Shown here: positions 1 through 7,342 of the stretch, piece after piece
How positions within the stretch are numbered: the stretch's first letter is position 1
How the letters are laid out: the number at the start of each line of letters is the position of its first letter
The notes under the pieces: model-generated
The model's input: the letters and a program-made list of their open reading frames with translations, nothing else
Told to the model about the DNA's origin: nothing
Database searches by the model: none
Program-made: the position numbers and the translations under genes
Source: Bacteroidales bacterium
GTDB lineage: Bacteria > Bacteroidota > Bacteroidia > Bacteroidales > P3
Assembly: GCA_017530105.1 (NCBI GenBank)
Contig: JAFXMW010000137.1
Span: 1-34,919 of the forward strand
Direction of reading: 5' to 3'
DNA length: 34,919 nucleotides

Positions 1-73
1 AATACCCCGTGTTTTGAGCCACCGCCCATTGCAGCCCTGCTGCAAAAAAGGCTAAAATAATTAGTTTTCTCAT
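1..73 (-). CDS. exported protein, N-terminus only (cut by window edge)
   Basis: Only the first 24 codons are visible. They read as a signal peptide: a short basic start (MRKL), a hydrophobic core (IILAFFAAGLQWAVA) and a plausible signal peptidase I site after AVA, before QNTGY. The protein should therefore enter the periplasm or be exported. The function cannot be told from this fragment. A well-formed promoter lies about 100 bp upstream on the same strand at 174-202, which supports this start. Confidence 0.7.
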   Translation of the reverse strand, partial: MRKLIILAFFAAGLQWAVAQNTGY

Positions 74-173
74 AATCTTATAATGTTTTTATAGTTAATA
101 ATAAATAATAAATACCGAACAATCAATCTTATACAACATCGCCTCAATCCCGTTCCCTTCATCTTTCATCCTG

Positions 174-202
174 CAAATATACACTTATTTTTCATTGCAC
201 AA
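174..202 (-). promoter_or_regulatory. sigma-ABfr-type promoter for the edge gene
   Basis: On the minus strand there is a TTG -33 element (complement of 200-202), an 18-nt spacer, and TATATTTG (complement of 174-181), matching TAnnTTTG. It would give a leader of about 95 nt before the start codon at 73. Confidence 0.65.
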
Positions 203-281
203 AGCAACAGCGCGCATTTTTAACAATTCATCGCCAACCCACAAGGCAACCGCCACAAAACCCCGATGCAGACAAAACATA

Positions 282-311
282 TTGACAATTAAAAAAAAAA
301 GTGTATTTTTG
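282..311 (+). promoter_or_regulatory. serS promoter, sigma-ABfr type
   Basis: TTG at 282-284, a 19-nt spacer, then TATTTTTG at 304-311 (TAnnTTTG). Transcription would start near 317, leaving a leader of about 20 nt. This decides the serS start at 336, because the frame stays open upstream to 195 but that stretch overlaps the promoter. Confidence 0.75.
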
Positions 312-335
312 CCACAGAAAAAAACATACGTCATT

Positions 336-1610
336 ATGCTGCAACTGCAATATATCAAGGAACATACAGAGGAAATCATCGAACGCCTCAAGATTAAGAA
401 TGTCGAAAACGTCGAAGAGCGCATAGCCGAAATCATCCGTCTCGATGCCGACCGTCGCGCCCTGCAACAAAAAGCCGACGCCGTCAAAGCCGAGCAAAAC
501 GCCATCGCCAAGGAGATAGGCATGCTCTTCAAACAGGGCAAACGCGACGAAGCCGAAGCCAAGAAAGCCCTCACCGCCGACCTCAAGGCTCAGGAAAAAG
601 CCCTCGACGACCAACAGGCAGCCGTCGACGCCGACCTCAACGCCAAACTCATCTCCCTGCCCAATGCCCCGCATATCACGGTTCCCAAAGGCAAGAGCGA
701 AGCCGACAATGTCGTCGTGGCCGAATTCGGCACCAAACCCAACCTGCCCGAAGGGGCTCTGCCCCACTGGGAGCTCTGCGCCAAGTACAACATCGTCGAT
801 TTCGAACTCGGCAACAAAATCACCGGAGCCGGATTCCCCGTCTACAAAGGCAAAGGCGCACGCCTGCAGCGCGCCCTCATCGACTTCTTCCTCGACCAAG
901 CCGTTGCCGCCGGATATGTGGAAATCATGCCTCCGCTCATGGTCAACGAAGCCTCCGGCCTCGGCACCGGCCAGCTCCCCGACAAAGAGGGACAGATGTA
1001 CGCCATCCCCCTCGACGGCTTCTATATGATACCCACCGCCGAAGTGCCCATCACCAACCTCTACCGCAACGTCATCGTCAACCCCGAGCAACTCCCCATC
1101 CGCCACGCCGGATACTCCGAGTGTTTCCGTCGCGAGGCCGGCAGCTACGGCAAGGACGTCCGCGGCCTGAACCGCCTGCACGAGTTCAGCAAAGTGGAAA
1201 TCGTGGTCATCGAACACCCCGACCGCAGCTACGACACCCTCGAGGATATGAAACGCCACGTCGGCGGACTGCTCGACAAGCTGGGTCTCCCCTACCACAT
1301 CCTCAAACTCTGCGGGGGTGACATCAGTTTCACCTCTGCCATGACCTTCGACTTCGAAGTGTGGAGTGCCGCACAACAGAAATGGCTCGAAGTCTCCTCG
1401 GTATCCAATTTCGAAACCTTCCAAGCCAACCGCATGAAACTGCGTTTCAAGGACACCGACGGCAAGACCCGCCTGTGCCACACCCTCAACGGCAGCGCCC
1501 TGGCCCTGCCCCGCATCGTGGCCGCCCTGCTCGAAAACAACCAGACTCCCGACGGCATTGTCATGCCCGAATGTCTGCGTCCCTACCTCGGATTTGACAA
1601 AATCGACTAA
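336..1610 (+). CDS. serS: serine--tRNA ligase
   Basis: Class II aminoacyl-tRNA synthetase that charges tRNA(Ser), and tRNA(Sec) where present, with serine in the cytoplasm. The 424-aa length is typical. Residues about 1-105 form the charged, helical tRNA-binding arm (long E/K/A-rich coiled coil). The rest is the catalytic domain: motif 2 is visible as FRREAGSYGKDVRGLNRLHE and motif 3 as NGSALALPRIVAALLEN. The start at MLQLQYIKEH was chosen because it matches the family N-terminus and lies just after the promoter at 282-311. The frame is open 47 codons further upstream, but that stretch is AT-rich and unlike any SerRS. The gene stands alone and ends at a large inverted repeat shared with the convergent gene. 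Confidence 0.97.
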   Translation: MLQLQYIKEHTEEIIERLKIKNVENVEERIAEIIRLDADRRALQQKADAVKAEQNAIAKEIGMLFKQGKRDEAEAKKALTADLKAQEKALDDQQAAVDADLNAKLISLPNAPHITVPKGKSEADNVVVAEFGTKPNLPEGALPHWELCAKYNIVDFELGNKITGAGFPVYKGKGARLQRALIDFFLDQAVAAGYVEIMPPLMVNEASGLGTGQLPDKEGQMYAIPLDGFYMIPTAEVPITNLYRNVIVNPEQLPIRHAGYSECFRREAGSYGKDVRGLNRLHEFSKVEIVVIEHPDRSYDTLEDMKRHVGGLLDKLGLPYHILKLCGGDISFTSAMTFDFEVWSAAQQKWLEVSSVSNFETFQANRMKLRFKDTDGKTRLCHTLNGSALALPRIVAALLENNQTPDGIVMPECLRPYLGFDKID

Positions 1611-1648
1611 ACGTGCCAGCCTTCATGCAGGCTCGCTCGTTATCCCTC

Positions 1649-1708
1649 AGTTCTCCCATATTTCTCCCATATTTCTCCCATGCTGGATGGGAGAAATATG
1701 GGAGAACT
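1649..1708. terminator. 22-bp inverted repeat between convergent genes
   Basis: The arm at 1649-1670 is perfectly complementary to 1687-1708. The left side contains tandem copies of an ATTTCTCCCAT unit (1660-1670, 1671-1681), so the right arm can also pair with 1662-1681 around a five-base loop (gctgg). The element lies between serS and the minus-strand gene ending at 1799 and probably ends transcription from both sides. A classic long U-tract is absent, so it may also act as an mRNA-stabilising hairpin. Confidence 0.6.
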
Positions 1709-1798
1709 AACGTTTATGTAATGGTGAAGGAGCGAAGGCACGGCAGTCCCGAGAGGCTTCAACACCCTCTCAAATTATTTAATCAGAACATATTACCA

Positions 1799-2284
1799 CT
1801 ATTTCTCCTTTTTGTAGCGGCCGCCGAGGGCGGGGTCGTCGAAAACGGAGAGGTACATCTGGCCGTTGTCATCGGTGGTGATTTCAATGCGGTGCCAATC
1901 GCCTTCGTAGAAGTCGGACATTAGTGTGTAGCCCATACGGTCGCCGAGCAGTTTGTATTTGTATTCGGTGCGGACGGGGTGGCGGTGCTGGGTAGTGGTG
2001 GTTTTGAGGGTGCCGTAGGCGGAGAAGTCCAGCATTACCTCCGAGACCTCGACAGGTTGCCAGCGCCCCACTATATCCTCGCTGTAGTCGACATTCTTCT
2101 TGGCATTTACGGCATAGCGCGGAGCCTCGGGGTCGGGTTGTCCGGCTTGCACGGCCACGGTTTGTTCCACAGTCCGGTTATTCTTGCCCTTTATAGCCGG
2201 AACCACAAGGAAAAAGAGCGCCAGCCAGAAGAGACTTGTAAGGAAAACGGTGGACAGGATGGTGATGAATTTCTTTTTTTCCAT
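1799..2284 (-). CDS. membrane-anchored hypothetical protein with lipocalin-like strand motif
   Basis: 161 aa, no firm family. Residues about 6-32 form one transmembrane segment or uncleaved signal anchor (ITILSTVFLTSLFWLALFFL), so the remainder should face the periplasm. After a linker rich in polar residues, DIVGRWQPVE (about 70-79) resembles the first strand of small lipocalin-like or DUF-type beta domains, and the rest alternates like a beta-barrel (YKLLGDRMGYTL, WHRIEITTDDNGQMYLSVFD). Directly upstream lies the broken WecA-like gene, whose intact promoter at 2558-2587 may now drive this one. Function unknown. Confidence 0.75.
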   Translation of the reverse strand: MEKKKFITILSTVFLTSLFWLALFFLVVPAIKGKNNRTVEQTVAVQAGQPDPEAPRYAVNAKKNVDYSEDIVGRWQPVEVSEVMLDFSAYGTLKTTTTQHRHPVRTEYKYKLLGDRMGYTLMSDFYEGDWHRIEITTDDNGQMYLSVFDDPALGGRYKKEK

Positions 2285-2303
2285 ATACTTGAAAGCGTTT
2301 GTG

Positions 2304-2527
2304 TTAATGACATGAAGGGAACATCAGGCTGTATGACACGGGCAGGAAGCCCACGCCCGCGGTCCGGAAGAAATGAAAATGGAAAACACCCCGGCACCCA
2401 ACAACACACCCCCTCTGTGATGGGAACTGCGGTCGTTGTGACAGACGACAAAGTAAAGCCTTTTGGCCCGGGAGAAAACGAGCAACTCGAAGGCCACAAA
2501 GGCTATTATAATGATAATGTAGTACAT
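2304..2527 (-). pseudogene. remnant of WecA/MraY-like sugar-phosphate transferase
   Basis: The first 46 residues or so (MYYIIIIIAFVAFELLVFS... DRSSHHRGGVLLGAG) closely parallel the N-terminus of the intact WecA-like protein at 12275 (MFYIVATIAIIAFELLYFS... ERSSHHRVALLGAG). After the shared LLGAG the reading frame shifts; continuing in the neighbouring frame gives VFHFHFF and then a stop near 2304. All catalytic loops (DD, NFMDGING, GD, HREH) are missing, so the fragment cannot be active. It keeps its own promoter. It is either a decayed duplicate of the 12275 gene or the stub of an older polysaccharide locus. Confidence 0.8.
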
Positions 2528-2557
2528 GCGCAATACCTTTGCAAAACAACCGATTTG

Positions 2558-2587
2558 CAAATATACATATTTTTTTTGAGATTACAA
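2558..2587 (-). promoter_or_regulatory. sigma-ABfr promoter upstream of the WecA-like remnant
   Basis: On the minus strand: TTG (complement of 2585-2587), 19-nt spacer, TATATTTG (complement of 2558-2565). It is a full consensus match in front of a dead gene and may now serve the 161-aa gene downstream. Confidence 0.7.
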
Positions 2588-2621
2588 CACCTGCTTTCCT
2601 GTTGCGGAGAGGGGGGGCGGG

Positions 2622-2747
2622 TTATTTCACCAGTAGTTTCTTGGTGGCAATGCCGAGGGATGTGTGGAGGGCGGCGATGTAGGTGCCGGGGGAGAGGGTG
2701 GAGAGGTCGACGATGGACCCTTCTTGGTTGAGGGAGAAAAGGAGATA
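2622..2747 (-). pseudogene. severed T9SS C-terminal sorting domain
   Basis: The 41 codons ending at the stop 2622-2624 read FSLNQEGSIVDLSTLSPG, TYIAALHTSLGIATKKLLVK. This is the end of a type A T9SS sorting domain: a D-L-S-x-L-x-x-G-x-Y turn followed by the terminal K-K-L-L-V-K strand. A stop codon lies immediately upstream in frame (complement of 2748-2750), so the rest of the cargo protein is gone. The break coincides with the start of the foreign-looking fragment on the other strand. Confidence 0.75.
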
Positions 2748-3088
2748 TCACATATACCGTGACCACAGAGATTAGCGGGAAAGGTGAACAATTTACCAAC
2801 TTCTTTACAGACAAAAAGCCAACTATTGCAGAACAAGGCACGTCAAACACTGATAATCAGCACGTGCAACCGCAAATGTCGGCTCATAATTCAAGTGCAA
2901 AATTACAAAAAGTTCCTAAAATAGACGAAGAAAGTACAAAAAAAATCTTTGAAACTGCTAAGGAACTTTTTGGTACAACATTTGACATACGGGAAGCGGG
3001 ATATATTTTGCTAAATGGAAGTCTGCTTGATTTTAGCGGCAGACATCTTATTAATATATATATGTGTGTGATTTTTACAAAGATATGA
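2735..3088 (+). pseudogene. truncated phage/polyvalent-protein-like fragment
   Basis: An open frame runs from about 2732; the first possible start is GTG at 2759 (109 codons to 3088). The segment FETAKELFGTTFDIREAGYI, LLNGSLLDFSGRH resembles a short domain that I recall from phage structural and large polyvalent proteins of mobile elements, where a REAGYILxDGxxLDFSGRH motif is followed by a VDHR-type segment. Here the likeness stops at SGRH (about 3045) and AT-rich sequence follows. Upstream codons (KGDITYTVTTEISGKGEQFT) look coding and reach back to the junction with the sorting-domain remnant near 2740. The base composition is lower in GC than in neighbouring genes, consistent with transferred DNA. 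Confidence 0.55.
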
Positions 3089-3352
3089 AGAAAATTTGAA
3101 TATACAAATACTGTTTTAAAAAAATGAAAAAAATGCACAAGATAGGTGTTTGGTTGTTGTCTGACAAAGAATGAGGTAATACGAGGCAGTGGAGTATGGC
3201 GCACGGTTTATCAGTGTTTTTTTGCATTGGGTGAAATCTGACATGTTTTCAAACTGCACCACAAGGCACAAAACTTTTTTATCCGGACATCCTGCAATTT
3301 GACCTATATGTCTTTTTTTTTATTTTATATGATAAAATTGGGGATTTTTACG
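3089..3352. other. AT-rich intergenic stretch, no gene seen
   Basis: No credible open frame, RNA or strong promoter on either strand. Homopolymer runs of A and T dominate. It separates the remnants from the polysaccharide operon. Confidence 0.6.
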
Positions 3353-3360
3353 TAAATTTG
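3353..3360 (+). promoter_or_regulatory. -7 element of the wzy-wzx operon
   Basis: TAAATTTG matches TAnnTTTG. No TTG sits at the usual 19-20 nt upstream. The first ATG (3365) lies only 4 nt after it, so transcription would begin at or just after that codon. Confidence 0.5.
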
Positions 3361-3364
3361 CACT

Positions 3365-4645
3365 ATGAATAAAAAGAATATGAAGTGGTATAATACATTG
3401 CAGTTCATCATGCTATGTATCACCCTCCCGATTGTGGCAATCGATTGGCAGCTCGGGTTGTGGTCCACGCTGGCTGTCAGCGTTGCCACAGTGGTCAAGA
3501 TTGTTGCCGAAAAAAAAGTTGGAAATCCATCGCTCGACACACCGATGCGTGTGACGCTTTTGACAGTCGTTGTTTTTTGGCTGTGCTATGTGGCCAGTGT
3601 GTTCTACAGCCAAAATGTGGACAGAGCTCTGACAGTGGTGTCGCGCAAGGCCGTGATGCTCATAGCCCCTTTGTGTATCCTGTTGTCAGATACCTCCTAC
3701 CTCAAGCGCGACCATCTGCGGGTGATGTTCTATGGGTTGCTTGTAGCCATTGGAGGAATGTTTTTCTATAACCTGTTCACCAACACATTCGAGGAGAGAA
3801 ACCATACATACGTGGCCCTGTACACCCTGCCAACCGTGGGGTTTATCTACAGCGAATTAACGCAGCGCCGTGGAGTCATGCCTTTGTGGCAGAAACTGAT
3901 GCTATATGCCTCCGCAGTGATGACAATGGTATTTATCATCTACATTGACTCGCGTGCGGGCATCTTGTGCCTCTACGGTGTCGAGGTGCTGTGCGCCCTG
4001 CATTTTGCCCAAAAGCGCGGATGGCGGAAAGGAGCCTTGCTCGCCCTCCTTTCGGTGGGGCTCACCTTCACTGCCGAGAAAACGCTGCCCAACCACAACA
4101 GCCGTCTGCCGATAGCCTCCTTAGCAAGTACGCAGGCGGTAGAAACCGACGACGGGACCGTTGCCGACACTGTGGCAACAACGGAACCGGCCTACGGGAA
4201 GTACAACGATGCCCGCATGGCCATCAACGTCACCGCTGTAAAGACAATTGCCGACAGCCCTGTGTTCGGCTACGGAGTGGGCGACTACGACACCGTGCTC
4301 ACAAAGCGATTGGGCACCGAGGGGTACCCAAGCCTGGAGGAACAACAGCTTAACGCTCATAACCAATACACCGAGACGGGTCTTGCCATCGGAATCGTAG
4401 GATTAGCGGCAATGCTGTGGTGGCTGGTGATGCCGCTGTATGTAGCCTGGCGGCGAAGAGCAGCGTTCTGGCCAGTCTTGGTGCTGACGTTCATCGTCAT
4501 GTTCTGCCTGCTCTTCGAGTCGATGTTGGAACGCCAGATGGGTATGCAATTTGTTTCGCTGCTATATGCCCTGATAGTCCTGATGATGGTGGTGGACCCA
4601 GGCAAGACGCACACCGAATACCAACCAGCTGAAAAGAAAGACTGA
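3365..4645 (+). CDS. O-antigen ligase/polymerase family membrane protein (Wzy/WaaL type)
   Basis: 426 aa with about ten or more hydrophobic segments and a large loop (about residues 240-330) between later helices. The conserved loop motif NAHNQYTETGLAIGIVG matches the H-N-x-Y...G-x-x-G signature of the Wzy_C/O-antigen ligase family. Such proteins polymerise lipid-linked repeat units or transfer the chain to lipid A-core on the periplasmic face of the inner membrane; polymerase and ligase cannot be separated from sequence alone. First gene of a plus-strand operon; the flippase starts 8 bp after it. The start is ambiguous: the -7 element ends 4 nt before the first ATG, so the sixth codon, also ATG (3380), may be the real start. 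Confidence 0.85.
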   Translation: MNKKNMKWYNTLQFIMLCITLPIVAIDWQLGLWSTLAVSVATVVKIVAEKKVGNPSLDTPMRVTLLTVVVFWLCYVASVFYSQNVDRALTVVSRKAVMLIAPLCILLSDTSYLKRDHLRVMFYGLLVAIGGMFFYNLFTNTFEERNHTYVALYTLPTVGFIYSELTQRRGVMPLWQKLMLYASAVMTMVFIIYIDSRAGILCLYGVEVLCALHFAQKRGWRKGALLALLSVGLTFTAEKTLPNHNSRLPIASLASTQAVETDDGTVADTVATTEPAYGKYNDARMAINVTAVKTIADSPVFGYGVGDYDTVLTKRLGTEGYPSLEEQQLNAHNQYTETGLAIGIVGLAAMLWWLVMPLYVAWRRRAAFWPVLVLTFIVMFCLLFESMLERQMGMQFVSLLYALIVLMMVVDPGKTHTEYQPAEKKD

Positions 4646-4653
4646 ACACCGCC

Positions 4654-6111
4654 ATGTCATTACGCAGCCAATCGGTAACCGGGGTAAAATGGAACGCAGT
4701 GGGGACACTTACCACCACAGCGTTGCAGATGCTCAAGCTGTTTATCTTGGCGCGCATACTCACAAAGCAAGACTTTGGTCTGCTGGCCATAGCCACCATG
4801 TTTCTCGGCTTCACGGAGATATTTGCCAATATGGGCCTCGCAACAGGCATTATCCACAAGCAAGACATCTCCCGCGACCAATACTCGTCGGTCTTCTGGC
4901 TCAACCTCATGCTCAGTGTGGCGCTGTGGTTGATGCTCTGTGCCTTTACGCCACTGATAGCAAACTACTACCATCACTCCGTCCTCAGACAACTCATCCC
5001 TTTGTTGTCGTTCACTCTTGTGATAGACTCTTTTGGCAAAATGTTCTACACACTGAAGACCAAAGAGCTGGACTTCAAATTCATCTCCATAGTGCAGATT
5101 GTCGGGGTCACCCTCGGGGTAGTGCTGACGGTTATTCTGGCCTTGCAAGGCTTTGGGGTCTTCAGCCTCGCATGGGGAGCCCTGCTGCAGGCCGCCATCA
5201 CCCAGAGCGTCTATGCCGTGTCGGGACTCAAGGCCTATCGCATCAGGCTGCATTTCCGATTGAGCGAAATACGCGAGTTGGTATCGATAGGGCTTTATCA
5301 GCTCGGCATGCAGGTGATTGACTATGCTGCCAACAAACTCGACATCTTCCTCATAGGGCGTTTCTTCAGTGCCGAAGTGCTGGGTGTGTACAACTTGGCC
5401 AAGGAGTTGCTGTACAAAGCTGTGCAGCTCATCAACCCCATCGTCACCAATGTCGCCGCCCCGGCATTTGCGCGTTTCCAGGACGATATGCCAAAGATGC
5501 GTCGCTCATACGCCGAAGTGCTGCACCTGCTCTCTTTCATCAACTTCCCGATATTCATGGCGTTCTTCCTCTTTGCAGAACCGCTCACCGTGCTGCTCTA
5601 CGGAAGCGGCATGGTAGAAATGGTGTGGTTTGTGCGAGTGCTCTCGGTGTGGGGTATGCTGCAGTCGATAGGCAACCCCGCGGGGATACTCATGGTGTCG
5701 TTGGGTCGCACCGACTTGGGTTTCAAGTGGACGCTGGTACGCATCGTGTTCGTGCTGGCGGGCACACTGGTGGCCAGCCGGATAAGCATACAGGCTATGG
5801 CCTGGACCCAGGTGCTGCTGGCCTTCATCTTCCTCTTTGCCTATTGGCGCATGATGGTGTACAAATGCATCCAGATGCCGCTGAAGAGCTACCTCGGCGC
5901 CGTGTCGTGGCCGCTCTTGGGCATTGTGGTGGCAACGCTGCCAGCATTGCCGTTGTTGTTGTTCGCCGCAGGGCAGCAGGAACCCTTGCGTAGCGTGATG
6001 CTGTATTGCGACATGGCTGTTTTCGGCCTCGCCTACCTGGCTTTCTACTGGTTCACGCGGCGCGCGATGCTGCTGCAGTTGCCTTTTTTCAAGATAAAAA
6101 AAGAGTCATGA
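4654..6111 (+). CDS. polysaccharide flippase, MOP/Wzx-type
   Basis: 485 aa, about 12-14 transmembrane helices. The N-terminus (LRSQSVTGVKWNAVGTLTTT, then ARILTKQDFGLLAIATMFLG) is typical of WzxC/RfbX-like members of the MOP superfamily (Polysacc_synt). The family moves undecaprenyl-diphosphate-linked oligosaccharides across the inner membrane. It follows the Wzy/WaaL-like gene by 8 bp and its stop overlaps the start of the next glycosyltransferase (ATGA at 6108-6111), so translation is probably coupled. Repeat-unit assembly by a Wzx/Wzy route is the natural reading. Confidence 0.92.
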   Translation: MSLRSQSVTGVKWNAVGTLTTTALQMLKLFILARILTKQDFGLLAIATMFLGFTEIFANMGLATGIIHKQDISRDQYSSVFWLNLMLSVALWLMLCAFTPLIANYYHHSVLRQLIPLLSFTLVIDSFGKMFYTLKTKELDFKFISIVQIVGVTLGVVLTVILALQGFGVFSLAWGALLQAAITQSVYAVSGLKAYRIRLHFRLSEIRELVSIGLYQLGMQVIDYAANKLDIFLIGRFFSAEVLGVYNLAKELLYKAVQLINPIVTNVAAPAFARFQDDMPKMRRSYAEVLHLLSFINFPIFMAFFLFAEPLTVLLYGSGMVEMVWFVRVLSVWGMLQSIGNPAGILMVSLGRTDLGFKWTLVRIVFVLAGTLVASRISIQAMAWTQVLLAFIFLFAYWRMMVYKCIQMPLKSYLGAVSWPLLGIVVATLPALPLLLFAAGQQEPLRSVMLYCDMAVFGLAYLAFYWFTRRAMLLQLPFFKIKKES

Positions 6112-7262
6112 GACTGATATTCCATATACCGCTGAAGATAGACCGCCACGACCCGTCGGCCAGCCAAATCCGTCCTCAGAAGTTGATGAAGGCCTTTGCC
6201 GAACTTGGCTGGGAGATGGACGTGGTGGAAGGCAGCGCACGCGACCGCAAACGCCAGATTGCCCGGATAAAGCGAAAGATACGACAGGGCATACACTACG
6301 ATTTCCTCTACAGCGAATCGTCGACCATGCCCACGCTGCTCACCGAGCCACACCACCTGCCCACACACCCTTGTCTGGATTTCGGCTTCCTGTCCTTCTG
6401 CAAACGTCATGGCATTCCCGTGGGGCTGTTCTACCGCGATATACACTGGCAGTATGCCAACAAGGGAGAGGGATTCAAGCAAAAGGTGGCGCGATATTTC
6501 TATTTCTACGACCTGTGGCAGTACGGCCGACTGCTCGACGTGCTGTTTCTGCCCACGCTGCCGATGCTTGAGCATGTGCCGCACAGGTTCAGCTGCAGTG
6601 TGGTGGAACTGCCGTCGGGGGCAAAACTGTCCGACTGGCGAAATGAGGGGAACGGCGGGCGCGAAACGATGGAATTGCTCTATGTGGGAGGCGTAGGTGG
6701 GAACTACAACCTGAAGCCTTTGATGAGTGCCGTGTCGGCGATGGAGGGTGTGAGGCTCACTTTCTGCTGCCGCACCTACGACTGGGAGACCGTGCAGGAA
6801 GATTATGCACCCCATCTTGGCCCCCATGTAAAGGTGGTTCACCTCGACGGGGACAAGCTCGATGCAGCATACCGTAGAGCCGACCTGTTTGTGATGCCCA
6901 TGGACACGGAATATGTGCGCTTTGCTGCGCCCTACAAATTGTTCGAGGCCATCGGTCACGGCTTGCCCATCCTAGCCGCCAAAGAGACCTGGAGCGGCGA
7001 CTTCGTGGAACGCAACGGCATCGGCTGTGCCTGCACGAACGATGCCGCCTCGCTCAAGCAGACGATAGAAACGCTGCGCGACAACCCGCAACGGCTGTCA
7101 CAGATGCGCGAGGCCTTGCCCGCTGTGGCCGAACAGAACACCTGGACGGCACGCTGCCGACAGATTGCATCAGCCCTGTTGAAGAAAGGGGACTTCTACA
7201 AATCACCTCGAAGAGGTGAGTCTATTCATAACACGGTACAAGCCGAAGGCGCAGTGCCGTGA
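6108..7262 (+). CDS. GT-B glycosyltransferase
   Basis: 384 aa, cytoplasmic or membrane-peripheral. The N-terminal half (MRLIFHIPLKID, SASQIRPQKLMKAF) and C-terminal half (ELLYVGGVGGNYNLKPLM; YRRADLFVMPMDTEYVRF; PYKLFEAIGHGLPILA) form the two Rossmann lobes of a GT-B enzyme. The P-Y-K-L-F-E-A-I-G-H-G-L-P segment corresponds to the E-x7-E donor region of family 4, although the first Glu is placed unusually (TEYVRFAAPYKLFEA). The start ATG overlaps the flippase stop; the open frame upstream of it was rejected. The last 20 residues or so (SPRRGESIHNTVQAEGAVP) are encoded by a palindromic repeat (7203-7299), so the natural C-terminus probably ended near residue 365. Sugar specificity unknown. Confidence 0.85.
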   Translation: MRLIFHIPLKIDRHDPSASQIRPQKLMKAFAELGWEMDVVEGSARDRKRQIARIKRKIRQGIHYDFLYSESSTMPTLLTEPHHLPTHPCLDFGFLSFCKRHGIPVGLFYRDIHWQYANKGEGFKQKVARYFYFYDLWQYGRLLDVLFLPTLPMLEHVPHRFSCSVVELPSGAKLSDWRNEGNGGRETMELLYVGGVGGNYNLKPLMSAVSAMEGVRLTFCCRTYDWETVQEDYAPHLGPHVKVVHLDGDKLDAAYRRADLFVMPMDTEYVRFAAPYKLFEAIGHGLPILAAKETWSGDFVERNGIGCACTNDAASLKQTIETLRDNPQRLSQMREALPAVAEQNTWTARCRQIASALLKKGDFYKSPRRGESIHNTVQAEGAVP

Positions 7263-7299
7263 CACAAAGACATCTGAGAACTGCGTCCCGAAGGGACGC
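7203..7299. repeat. REP-like cluster of palindromes with GAA loops
   Basis: Two 17-bp palindromes with the same design lie 63 bp apart: TCACCTC-GAA-GAGGTGA (7203-7219) and GCGTCCC-GAA-GGGACGC (7283-7299). A third, weaker stem (CACGG at 7232-7236 with CCGTG near 7257-7261) lies between. A related CACC-CGAA-GGTG hairpin occurs near 11983-11994. The cluster contains the stop codon of the upstream glycosyltransferase. Confidence 0.6.
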
Positions 7300-7342
7300 G
7301 ACATGTATAGTACAGAACCCACCGAAAAAGACACTACACACA

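Noticed and set aside
228-1481. Long open frame antisense to serS (417 codons)
   Set aside because: Mirror of a GC-rich conserved gene; low-complexity product with no family features.
1613-1924. Small plus-strand frame after serS
   Set aside because: It runs through the inverted repeat and the antisense of the 161-aa gene.
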